The notes under the pieces were generated by a model. It saw only the letters and a list, made by a program, of their open reading frames with translations, searched no databases and was not told where the DNA came from. 64,000 nucleotides of DNA, from contig CALODV010000013.1 of assembly GCA_942492065.1 (NCBI GenBank), forward strand, positions 1,178,001 to 1,242,000, in the 5' to 3' direction. Both the position numbers and the translations under genes were made by a program. Source of the stretch: G963665815 sp942492065 (GTDB lineage Bacteria > Cloacimonadota > Cloacimonadia > Cloacimonadales > JAIOQZ01). Every line of letters starts with the position of its first letter. Position 1 is the first letter of the stretch. Of the stretch, positions 25,606-34,420 are shown piece after piece.

Positions 25606-26769
25606 CTAATGTACTTTGAATTGCTCGTTTCTATTTCCTTTTGAATCATCAATATTTATAGTATTCTTAATATTGTGCATGTATATATCAATTGTATTTT
25701 GACCATCTTTGAGAGAAATTGTTTTCTCGAAATAATGATACTCAGGATGTGTGATTTTCAGATCTAGAAGAATATCGTCATTACTAACTCTATAATAGCA
25801 GTCCTTGGGAATATAAAAATAAGAGTTTCTTATCCTTCTTATTCCCCAAATAAAGAAGTCTCTGGGATATTTCTCTTTTGTAAACAGTTTCAATACTTGT
25901 TTGTTCAGTTTGGAAAAATCATAATTGAAATTGAAGTCAAAATTACAATTATTTATAGGAATATGCGTATATGCATCCCAAACATTTATATTAATTTTGT
26001 TCGTAAATTCATTGATGAAATCTATGAGCATAAAGTGGTAATTAACTAATTTTACAGAAAGAGTATCTTTCCTGTACAGTCCCATATTCAAGTTGGATTG
26101 TTTCTGGGAGTAATAATTTTTGCTAGTGTTTGCAATTTTATCATAGGGATCATGTGAATTTCCCAAATCATTCTTTTTGTAAAAATATGGAGAATAAGGG
26201 TTTACATCTCGATATCCACACTTCTTGAAAATTACTTCTACATCAAATTCAGAAGTATGTTTGCTTAGAAGACTATCAACTAAGGTGCTATCACATAGTA
26301 TTTTCATTAACTTAATGTTTAGATAGTCTAAAATGTCTTCAGAAAAACAATAATCATCAGGTAATATACATAAAAGAGAAAATTGATTTGTATTTTTATT
26401 TACAACAATAGAATCTGCTTTTACAAGTTTTGAACTACCAACGTTTCTTAATGTAAAATTAGTTTTGTTAACAAGTTCATTGTAATCAGAAGGATAATTT
26501 AGATTTGTCAATAGCTTAGGGGTGAATTCAATAGAAAACAGGCTTGTTTGCTCCTTATGAAAAACAGATCTTTTCTTCTTAAAATTAAAATCTATTTCCC
26601 CCTTTAATCTAGCTACTTTGGAGATATCATCTTCTTTATCAATATCTGCCCGAATAATTGCTGGATCTGATGAGTTTACTTTGTAAATGTCCACATCCTC
26701 AATAACCCAAGATGTAGTACATGAAATAATAAATAGAATGCATAGAAGTAAAGCAACAATCTGTTTCAT
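25606..26769 (-). CDS. Hypothetical lipoprotein flanked by direct repeats
   Basis: 387 residues from ATG 26769 with GGGAG upstream (an upstream in-frame start at 26793 lacks a site). The signal peptide ends FIISC, a lipobox. The C-terminal ~60 residues (YYRVSNDDILLDLKITHPEY, then FEKTISLKDGQNTIDIYMH) look like a carboxypeptidase-regulatory or PEGA-type beta-sandwich that binds a surface component. The first 280 residues are not recognised. It is monocistronic, lies exactly between two 70-bp direct repeats and is AT-richer than the metabolic operon, which suggests arrival or amplification as a cassette. Confidence 0.7.
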   Translation of the reverse strand: MKQIVALLLCILFIISCTTSWVIEDVDIYKVNSSDPAIIRADIDKEDDISKVARLKGEIDFNFKKKRSVFHKEQTSLFSIEFTPKLLTNLNYPSDYNELVNKTNFTLRNVGSSKLVKADSIVVNKNTNQFSLLCILPDDYCFSEDILDYLNIKLMKILCDSTLVDSLLSKHTSEFDVEVIFKKCGYRDVNPYSPYFYKKNDLGNSHDPYDKIANTSKNYYSQKQSNLNMGLYRKDTLSVKLVNYHFMLIDFINEFTNKININVWDAYTHIPINNCNFDFNFNYDFSKLNKQVLKLFTKEKYPRDFFIWGIRRIRNSYFYIPKDCYYRVSNDDILLDLKITHPEYHYFEKTISLKDGQNTIDIYMHNIKNTINIDDSKGNRNEQFKVH

Positions 26770-26831
26770 ATTAAATCTCCCAATATTATGCAAAGCTAAG
26801 ATTACAATGTTACATCATGACTGAATTAACA

Positions 26832-26901
26832 AATTATTCCTGTCAATTCAATTATTTGTTCAATAAAGTTTTTATTTTGGAGAATATCTACCCTTTCCCG
26901 A
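26832..26901 (+). repeat. 70-bp direct repeat, copy 2
   Basis: Second copy of the 25509 repeat, continuing into ACTTAATCGGGACTCAGGGG. This extension is shared, inverted, with 41508-41540 (CTGAGTCCCGATGAAATCGG), so the element is larger than the flanking pair. Confidence 0.8.
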
Positions 26902-27366
26902 CTTAATCGGGACTCAGGGGACTTGTAAATTATTCATAAAACACCCTTCGACTCCGCTCAGGGAGCTTGCAAGGTTAAATATGTCAGTAAGTTAAGTTGG
27001 TAGAGATTTGAATAATCGGGAAAAGGGGGGTTGTTTTTAATGATGATCTCGGCAGAACTAAAGCCCTTGCACCACGTAGAGACAACCGGACGGTTGGCAT
27101 CATAGTAACCAATCGAAGCCCTTGCATGCAATCTCTCTTGGCAGCGATGTAAACAGGAAAAGCACACAATTATTCAAGAGGGTTCTATGTTAATAATTTA
27201 GATATGAGTACTCATTATGAACTGAGAAATGCTCAATACTATTTCTATTTATAATAATTACTGATAATTACGATTAGTACTAATATTACTTATTCAGAAT
27301 AAAAGAATTGACAATTGTGATATAGAGTTCTTAACTTTGTGGAAATATAACTTAAGGAGATTTTTT
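26902..27366. other. Intergenic region with dispersed repeats
   Basis: About 465 bp without a convincing gene. It holds CCCTTCGACTCCGCTCAGGG (26944-26963), a copy of the GTAGAGACAACCGGACGGTTG palindrome (27075-27096), and the leader of the FG-GAP gene with AAGGAG before ATG 27367. Short minus-strand frames at 26958-27169 have no ribosome site and consist of repeat sequence. Confidence 0.5.
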
Positions 27367-28863
27367 ATGATTAAGAAAATTGCGTTTCAATTTGTAATGT
27401 TTATTTCTCTATACTCTATAATTTTCGCTACTCCTATATATAATGAAAACCAGAAAGTGATTGCTTCTGACGGTGTTGCAGGTGATACTTTCGGTCGTAG
27501 TGTCGCTGTTGACGGTAATTATGCAGTTGTTGGCTCTAAAGAGAAGGTATATGTGTATTACTTTGATGGCACTAATTGGACAGAACAGCAGATACTTACA
27601 GCCTCTGATGGAGTCAGCGATGACAGATTCGGATATTCTGTTGCGATTATGGGAGACAACATTGTTGTTGGAGCATATTGTGATGGCGACAATGGTGCTG
27701 CATCCGGATCTATCTATGTCTTTCATTTTGACGGTACAAACTGGATAGAGCTTCAAAAGTTAACTGCATCAGATGGTACTGCAAGTGATTTATTCGGTTC
27801 CAGTGTATCTATCTGTGGAAATTATATTGTTGCCGGTGCTCATGGTGATGATATTAATGGCGTTACATCCGGATCAGCATATATATTTCACAATAACGGT
27901 ACTACCTGGGTAGAGCAGCAGAAGTTAATGCCTAGGGATGGATATGCTCATGATTACTTCGGGAGGAGTGTTTCCATGTCGGGAGATTTTACCGCAATAG
28001 CTGCTTTTGGAGATAATACACTTACAGGTTCAGCTTATATGTTTTACAATACTGGTACAAGTTGGATAGAGCAGCAGAGAGTATTTGCATCTGATGGGGA
28101 TGCAATTGATGAATTCGGATGGTCTGTCTCTCTTAATGGAAATAATCTATTAGTTGGAGCTGATGGAGATGATGGGGATAATGATAGTCTCAGCGGATCT
28201 GGTTCTGCTTACATTTTCACCTTCAATGGAATAGAATGGATTGAACAGCAAAAACTTACAGCTTCTGACTGTGATTCCTATGAAGCTTTCGGTACTTCTG
28301 TGTCAATTTCCGGTAATTATGCTGTTGTCGGAGCTTTTAGAGCAGATAATGGAGATGAGTCTGGTGCAGCTTACATATATTATTTTGATGGTACAAACTG
28401 GATAGAACATAAAAAACTGATTGCATCTGACAGTGCATTTGGAGACTACTTAGGCTGGGCTGCCTGCATTTCTGGGAATCAGACATTTGTCGGAGCAATT
28501 AATGATGAAGACAACGGAGACAACTCAGGATCAATTTATGTTTTCAGAGAAGAACTTGTTGGAATAAGCAGTGAAAATGTGAGTAATAAAACAAGAAGTT
28601 TAAGCATTTATCCCAATCCCTTCAATCCGGAAACTAACATAGACTACTCTGTTAAGGAAGAGGCTTCTGTTGAAATCTATGTCTATAATATGAAGGGTCA
28701 AAAGGTAAAAAATCTGGTGAATAAATCAGTTTCTGCAGGTGACCATAGCGTAGTCTGGCATGGGGATTCCGATTCAGGCAGTTCTGTTTCATCCGGTGTG
28801 TACTTTGTGAAGATGATCACAGGCAACAATATTGAAACACGTAAGATTGTGCTGATGAAATAA
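27367..28863 (+). CDS. Secreted FG-GAP-repeat protein with T9SS-type sorting domain
   Basis: 498 residues from ATG 27367 (AAGGAG upstream; ATG 27337 has no site). Signal peptide IAFQFVMFISLYSIIFA; seven ~53-residue FG-GAP-like repeats (e.g. FGYSVAIMGDNIVVGAY, SGSIYVFHFDGTNWIE); then SIYPNPFNPETNIDYSV and a ~75-residue C-terminal sorting/FlgD-like sandwich ending KIVLMK. The repeats form an integrin-alpha-like propeller, probably for binding surfaces or matrix. The sorting domain implies export through a type IX-like route and attachment to the cell surface. The truncated gene at 7851 and the remnant at 11787 are its relatives. Confidence 0.88.
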   Translation: MIKKIAFQFVMFISLYSIIFATPIYNENQKVIASDGVAGDTFGRSVAVDGNYAVVGSKEKVYVYYFDGTNWTEQQILTASDGVSDDRFGYSVAIMGDNIVVGAYCDGDNGAASGSIYVFHFDGTNWIELQKLTASDGTASDLFGSSVSICGNYIVAGAHGDDINGVTSGSAYIFHNNGTTWVEQQKLMPRDGYAHDYFGRSVSMSGDFTAIAAFGDNTLTGSAYMFYNTGTSWIEQQRVFASDGDAIDEFGWSVSLNGNNLLVGADGDDGDNDSLSGSGSAYIFTFNGIEWIEQQKLTASDCDSYEAFGTSVSISGNYAVVGAFRADNGDESGAAYIYYFDGTNWIEHKKLIASDSAFGDYLGWAACISGNQTFVGAINDEDNGDNSGSIYVFREELVGISSENVSNKTRSLSIYPNPFNPETNIDYSVKEEASVEIYVYNMKGQKVKNLVNKSVSAGDHSVVWHGDSDSGSSVSSGVYFVKMITGNNIETRKIVLMK

Positions 28864-28890
28864 TGCAAATGGATCTAAGTTTAACATTTA

Positions 28891-28917
28891 AGAGACGTCT
28901 TTATGGCGTCTCTTTTT
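28891..28917 (+). terminator. Terminator of the FG-GAP gene
   Basis: AGAGACG-TCTTTATGG-CGTCTCT stem with TTTTT directly after, 28 bases past the stop codon. A homologous terminator is kept at 11736-11758. Confidence 0.85.
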
Positions 28918-29903
28918 ACAATTATTATATAGCCTGAGCAGTTCTGCCAATCGCGTAGAGACAACCGGACGGTTGACTAAGTCAATGGACTCCATAATTG
29001 CCAGATATAACCAGTCACGCCTACCATTGCCAACTTCACTGTATGTGTTCTTTCAGAAACATCTACGTCAATTCTGGATGTATTTCTTCGAAAACATCTA
29101 CGGGTCAAAGTACCATTTGGAAGGTGTTCCTCTGAAACAATCCAACTGTTGTAGAGCCGATGCATGCATCGGCTATGTAATTTCTGAATAATTCTTCGAA
29201 TTCTTCACGAAATCTGTAATTCAGGTTACACCGAACAACAGGGGAACAATAATCATTGTTCCGTATGATTAACCTCATGTTGTGTCTCTGCCATGCACTC
29301 GTTTGGAATATCGAGTTAAATCAAATTTATTCGATTTGTAGAGAGACGTTGCATGCAACGTCTCTACCTCGTCCTGAAGTTAATTAAATCTTTTTAGTTG
29401 TGGGTTTCATCAATTTCGCTTTGACACAGTCAATGCACTCCATAATAGCTCTCAGAGTATATTATGACCACCATTCGCAAGGTCTAAGGACCATTGCGAA
29501 GGTCATTTCACTAAACAACGCAAAGCATTGTACAATGTTGTTAGAAATGAATTGGGTTGTGTAAATCAAAAATACCAATGATCCTTACTTCCGATATTTT
29601 TATCATAATCTTGACATCAACGTATCAAAAACAATCGGAAGGTGTTCCACTGAGCCAAACTGCGATTTTACACAGTCTGTCAGGGGGCTGCATGTTTTGG
29701 TATTTCCTTTATCTCCGTGGAAAATTTTTTAATATAGATTTTGACTTTGCTCAGTTATCTTAACCTGTATAATATATACTCTTGTCTCTCACATATAATT
29801 TTTATTGCAAAAAAAAAGCTGTAAAATAATATGACGAAAATAACTAAATGAGGACTCTGCATAGTGGCGAAAGCAGAATGTTCTCCACATAAAGGAAATA
29901 CTG
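28918..29903. repeat. 1-kb gene-free region made of small repeats
   Basis: No supported gene. It holds the GTAGAGACAACCGGACGG palindrome (28953-28975); AGCCGATGCA/TGCATCGGCT (29155-29174); a perfect 24-bp palindrome with half AGAGACGTTGCA (29342-29365); a REP-like unit (29470-29504); and paired degenerate copies of GTCAATGGACTCCATAATTG (28980 and 29429) and of GGAAGGTGTTCCTCTGA (29119 and 29637), so about 450 bp is an old internal duplication. A TATAAT at 29768-29773 may be the -10 of the alaS promoter. Confidence 0.65.
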
Positions 29904-32513
29904 ATGTGCTCAAGTAAAGATATAAGACAGCAGTTTATAGATTTTTTCAAGGAGAAACAGCATGAGATTGTTTCTTCAGCAGGGCTGATACCGCAAAACG
30001 ATCCTACCTTGTTATTCATTAATGCAGGTATGAATCAGTTTAAGAATATATTCCTGGGACTGGAAGACAAGAAGTTCGACAGAATCGCGAACTCACAGAA
30101 ATGCATTAGAGCCGGCGGGAAACATAACGATCTGGAAGAAGTGGGAACAGACGGTTACCATCATACATTCTTTGAGATGCTCGGAAACTGGTCATTTGGT
30201 GATTACTACAAAAAAGAAGCAATAGAGTGGGCTTGGGAACTGATTACAGAAGTATGGAAGCTCCCTAAAGAAAAACTCTTTGCAACTGTTCACGATTCAG
30301 ATAACGAAGCCGCAGAACTCTGGAAATCACAGACTGATATTGATCCGGCTCATGTTGAGTTCCATGGAGATAAAGATAACTTCTGGGAAATGGCAGATGT
30401 CGGTCCTTGCGGTCCTTGTTCGGAAATTCATATAGACAGAGGTATAGAGCATTGTAATCTGCAGGATGACCCCAATCACGTCTGCAAGGTAAACGGGGAC
30501 TGTCACAGATATATAGAGCTGTGGAACCTGGTTTTCATTCAGTATAACAGAGATAAAGGCGGAACGCTTAATCCGCTTAAAAGTAAATATGTTGATACCG
30601 GTGCAGGATTTGAAAGAATCTGTCAGGTATTACAGGATAAAAGCTCCAACTACGAGACAGATCTGTTTATTCCGTTATTAATAGCTATTGAAGAAATTTC
30701 AGGAACAAAGTATAATCCTGATGCTTCCGGTACATCTCACAGGGTTATTGCAGATCATATCAGAGCATTATCTTTTGCAATTGCAGATGGGGGAATGCCG
30801 TCTAACGAAGGTCGCGGTTATGTTCTGAGACGTATTCTCAGGCGAGCTGCCAGACACGGAAGGCTGCTTAACATTCACAAACCGTTCCTCTATAAACTCG
30901 TTGATGTTCTTATTGATGTTATGGGGCACCACTTCTCTGAGCTGGCAGAAAGAAAGGAGCACGTAGTTCTGACCATTAAAGCTGAAGAAGAAAGATTCAA
31001 TGCTACTCTCGATAAAGGGCTGGATCAGATTGAAGAGATTTTTAAAGCTAATGAGCAGGATAAAGTTATATCAGGAAAAGACGCTTTCACTCTCTACGAT
31101 ACATACGGATTCCCTGTTGATCTCACAACAGTTATCGCTGAAGAAAAAGGCTACACAGTTGACCTGGACGGTTTTAACAAAGCTATGGAAGAGCAGAGAG
31201 AACGTGCCAGAAAATCACAGAAATTCGTAATGGATATAGAGCAGACAGAGTGGATTGAGTTTACGGATAACATGCAGGAAACCGAGTTTGTGGGTTACGA
31301 TTCAAACTGCACTGATACAAAAATCGTTAAGTTCAGCTTCGTGAAAGATGATATTGCCAAGATTGTGCTGACAAAGACTCCATTCTACGCAGAACAGGGT
31401 GGTCAGGTTGCAGATAAAGGTGATCTTTCTAACGATGATACCATGATTAAAGTATTTGATGTGAAGAAAGAAAATAACGAAGTTGTACACTACGGTAAGA
31501 TCTTAAACGGTAAGATCTCCGATGGAGAGTTCCAAGCTGTGATCAATACTGACAGACGTAAGGAAATAGCTCGAAACCATACAGCTACTCACCTTCTTCA
31601 TAAAGCACTACAGACTGTACTTGGCGATCATGTGCATCAGAAAGGTTCTCTTGTGAACCCTGACAATCTCAGATTCGATTTCACTCACTACGAAGGTGTG
31701 AAGCAGGAAGATCTGGAAAAGATCGAAAGAATCGTAAACAACGAGATTATGGAAAACCACAAGTTGGTGACAGATGTTATGAACTACGATGAAGCCAAAG
31801 AAAGCGGTGCTACAGCATTGTTCGGTGAAAAATACGGTGACAGCGTCCGTGTAGTTTCAGCAGGAGATTTTTCTAAAGAGCTTTGTGGTGGAACACACGT
31901 AGGTTATACCGGAGAAATCGGTTCGTTCAAGATTATGTCAGAAAGTTCAAGTTCTGCCGGTGTAAGACGTATCTTTGCCATTACCGGTTCATACGTACTT
32001 GACTACAACAAAAAACAGGAAGAGAAGCTGCAGAAAGTATGTGAATTACTGAATGTACCTGAGAAAAACATGCTTAATAAGATAGAAAAACTTCTGGAAG
32101 AAAACAAAGAGCTTTCCAGAGAAATTGAAAAACTTCAGGCTGCCCAGAAAGGAGATATCCTCACAGAGCTCCTTAAAAAGGCAGATGAAATTGACGGAGT
32201 AAAAGTTGTTGCTGCCAGAATAGATGTTAATGATAACAAGGAATTCAGAGCAACAGGAGATCAGCTAAGAGATAAAATCGGATCAGGTATCGGTGTTCTG
32301 ATTGCTGATATTGGCGGGAAAGTCTCCATCATAACAATAGTGACCAAAGACCTTATCAAGAAGTATCAGGCTGGTAAGATTGTTGGAAAAGTAGCTGAGA
32401 TTGTCGGTGGAAAAGGCGGTGGACGTCCTGATATGGCAATGGCAGGCGGAAAAGACGCTTCTAAGATAGATGAAGCTGTAACAGCTGTACCGGAAATAAT
32501 TAAAAACATCTAA
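29904..32513 (+). CDS. alaS: Alanyl-tRNA synthetase
   Basis: 869 residues, normal length. The class II catalytic core opens with FFKEKQHEIVSSAGLIP and has FINAGMNQFKNIFLG, RIANSQKCIRAGGKHNDLE, FFEMLGNWSFGDYYKKEAI and GPCGPCSEIH. The editing domain has the zinc ligands in HTATHLLHKAL and CGGTHVGYTGEIGSF (about 570-690), and the C-terminal DHHA1 domain ends GKGGGRPDMAMAGGKD. It charges tRNA-Ala in the cytoplasm. AAGGA lies seven bases before the ATG. The methyltransferase starts one base after its stop, so they share a transcript. Confidence 0.97.
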   Translation: MCSSKDIRQQFIDFFKEKQHEIVSSAGLIPQNDPTLLFINAGMNQFKNIFLGLEDKKFDRIANSQKCIRAGGKHNDLEEVGTDGYHHTFFEMLGNWSFGDYYKKEAIEWAWELITEVWKLPKEKLFATVHDSDNEAAELWKSQTDIDPAHVEFHGDKDNFWEMADVGPCGPCSEIHIDRGIEHCNLQDDPNHVCKVNGDCHRYIELWNLVFIQYNRDKGGTLNPLKSKYVDTGAGFERICQVLQDKSSNYETDLFIPLLIAIEEISGTKYNPDASGTSHRVIADHIRALSFAIADGGMPSNEGRGYVLRRILRRAARHGRLLNIHKPFLYKLVDVLIDVMGHHFSELAERKEHVVLTIKAEEERFNATLDKGLDQIEEIFKANEQDKVISGKDAFTLYDTYGFPVDLTTVIAEEKGYTVDLDGFNKAMEEQRERARKSQKFVMDIEQTEWIEFTDNMQETEFVGYDSNCTDTKIVKFSFVKDDIAKIVLTKTPFYAEQGGQVADKGDLSNDDTMIKVFDVKKENNEVVHYGKILNGKISDGEFQAVINTDRRKEIARNHTATHLLHKALQTVLGDHVHQKGSLVNPDNLRFDFTHYEGVKQEDLEKIERIVNNEIMENHKLVTDVMNYDEAKESGATALFGEKYGDSVRVVSAGDFSKELCGGTHVGYTGEIGSFKIMSESSSSAGVRRIFAITGSYVLDYNKKQEEKLQKVCELLNVPEKNMLNKIEKLLEENKELSREIEKLQAAQKGDILTELLKKADEIDGVKVVAARIDVNDNKEFRATGDQLRDKIGSGIGVLIADIGGKVSIITIVTKDLIKKYQAGKIVGKVAEIVGGKGGGRPDMAMAGGKDASKIDEAVTAVPEIIKNI

Positions 32514-32514
32514 A

Positions 32515-33282
32515 ATGTCAGATAGATATAAACAGGATTTTGCAGGAATTTATAACAGGAACTGGAATGATTTTTCAGATAAGGTCGCTCCGTTCCTGCT
32601 TGCATATTTTCGGAAATACAATCCTTCTGCTGAAAGTATATTAGACTTATGCTGCGGATGCGGAAGACTCTCTGCTTATTTGGCTGATAACGGCTACAAT
32701 GTAACAGGGATAGATAACTCAGAATCCATGCTGCATTATGCCAGATTGAATAATACAAAACACATTGCCGACGGCAGAAGCGACTTTTTTCTGGCAGATG
32801 CGAGAGATTTTGTCCTGGAAGGCAGGTATGATTTTTGTGTGTCTACTTTTGATGCAGTGAACCATTTGGAGACAGTTGAAGACCTAAGGAAGTGTTTTGC
32901 CAGTGTGCACAAGGTTTTGAATGAGGATAGTGTATTCATATTTGACCTTAATACAGCCAAAGGGTTGGAAAACTGCTGGTTCGGTGTCAGAAAAATTCAG
33001 GGTGATGACTTTTTCCTGATTCAGGATAGTAAATACGATAGTGCTGGCAAATTGGGGACTGCTGAAATCACATGTTTTGTTGAAACCGATGATAATACCT
33101 ATCGCCGAAGTACGGAAAATCTCTTCAATAAGGCATTCAACCTGTACGAAGTAAGTAATCTGCTTATAGAAACAGGATTCAGATACGTCTCATTTGCCAG
33201 AATTACCGCTCTGGATGAACCTTTGGCAGATCCTGAAGAAGAATACAGAGTATTCATAATTGCGGAGAAGCAGGATATATGA
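32515..33282 (+). CDS. Class I SAM-dependent methyltransferase
   Basis: 255 residues. Motif I is ILDLCCGCGRLSAYLADNGY (about 44-63), followed by VTGIDNSESMLHYAR and FDFCVSTFDAVNHL-like motifs II/III (seen as YDFCVSTFDAVNHL). The substrate is not identifiable; the small-molecule/UbiE-like layout makes a metabolite or tRNA base possible. It is coupled to alaS upstream and overlaps the glycosyltransferase downstream by ATGA. Confidence 0.85.
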   Translation: MSDRYKQDFAGIYNRNWNDFSDKVAPFLLAYFRKYNPSAESILDLCCGCGRLSAYLADNGYNVTGIDNSESMLHYARLNNTKHIADGRSDFFLADARDFVLEGRYDFCVSTFDAVNHLETVEDLRKCFASVHKVLNEDSVFIFDLNTAKGLENCWFGVRKIQGDDFFLIQDSKYDSAGKLGTAEITCFVETDDNTYRRSTENLFNKAFNLYEVSNLLIETGFRYVSFARITALDEPLADPEEEYRVFIIAEKQDI

Positions 33283-34289
33283 GAATACTGATTCTCAGGT
33301 TCAGTTCTCTGGGGGATATTGTTCTCACAGAGCCAATAGTCAATGCCCTGAAAGAGAAGTTCCCGCAATCTGTTATAGATTATCTTGTAAAACCTGCATT
33401 CAGCGAAATAGTACAGGCTATTCCCGGAGTGGATAATATCATTTCCAGACCGAAAAAGATAAGTGATATACTCCCTGAGCTGCAGAAAAATAATTATGAT
33501 CTGGTTATTGATCTGCACGATAAATTATATTCTCAAATCCTGAGAATGAGACTGAAAGCGAAATCTGTAACCTATAAAAAACAGCATTTTACACGCTGGG
33601 CAATTGTGAAAAAACTTTCAAAAACTGAAATAGATTCTACAGTTGATCTGTATGAGTCTGCTTTGACAAAACTGAATATCCCGCTTAACCGTAAGTATCC
33701 TCTTCTAAAAGCTCAGCCACAGCATAAAACTAAGATTGATAAACTAATTTCTGACTACTCTCTGCCTGTTAACAGAACTCTGATAGGGTTGTTTCCCGGA
33801 GCATCATTTAATACTAAGCAATATCCTGTTGACTGGTATGCTGATTTTATAGACAGAATACCGGATACCTGGAACACTAGCTTCTGTATTCTCGGATCAA
33901 CTGCTGATAAACCTCTTGCAATGAAGATAATCCAGAAAACGGAGTCGAAAGTTTATGATCTGACCGGAACAGTCTCTCCGGGGGAATTAATCAACCTTAC
34001 AGACTTAATGGATGGTGTAGTATCTAATGACAGTGGACCAATGCATATTGCCGCAGCGTTGCGTAAACCTCAGATAGCTATTTTCGGTTCCACTCATACA
34101 AGACTTGGCTTCAGACCTTTGAATGACAAGGCGGTTGTTATCCAGAATAATCTAAAGTGTCAACCTTGTTCGCTTCATGGCTTCAAAGAATGTCCTAGAA
34201 GACACTTTCGATGTATGTACTCAATATCACCTTGCACATTAAAGGAATACATGCAGGAATTACTTGAAAATTCTATCTGGAATCTCTGA
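33279..34289 (+). CDS. GT9 family glycosyltransferase (heptosyltransferase-like)
   Basis: 336 residues of the ADP-heptose:LPS heptosyltransferase family: N-terminal ILRFSSLGDIVLTEPIVNAL, GLFPGASFNTKQYPVDWY in the second Rossmann domain, then VSNDSGPMHIAAALRKPQIA and FGSTHTRLGFRP, and a terminal cysteine group CQPCSLHGFKECP. It would add heptose or a related sugar to the LPS core at the inner membrane face. It is last in the alaS unit. Confidence 0.9.
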   Translation: MRILILRFSSLGDIVLTEPIVNALKEKFPQSVIDYLVKPAFSEIVQAIPGVDNIISRPKKISDILPELQKNNYDLVIDLHDKLYSQILRMRLKAKSVTYKKQHFTRWAIVKKLSKTEIDSTVDLYESALTKLNIPLNRKYPLLKAQPQHKTKIDKLISDYSLPVNRTLIGLFPGASFNTKQYPVDWYADFIDRIPDTWNTSFCILGSTADKPLAMKIIQKTESKVYDLTGTVSPGELINLTDLMDGVVSNDSGPMHIAAALRKPQIAIFGSTHTRLGFRPLNDKAVVIQNNLKCQPCSLHGFKECPRRHFRCMYSISPCTLKEYMQELLENSIWNL

Positions 34290-34336
34290 TATAGAATCTG
34301 TTTGGGTGTAATCTTTATTTACTTATAAAAACTTTG

Positions 34337-34366
34337 TTGACAAATTTACCATTAGGTGTCTACTTT
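34337..34366 (+). promoter_or_regulatory. Candidate sigma70 promoter of the large regulator
   Basis: TTGACA (34337-34342), 18-base spacer, TACTTT (34361-34366), about 55 bases before the ATG at 34421. It fits by consensus only. Confidence 0.45.
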
Positions 34367-34420
34367 TTGTAAATCTAATTTACACAATTTTCGAACTGTA
34401 ATCAAAGTAAAGGTAAAGTA

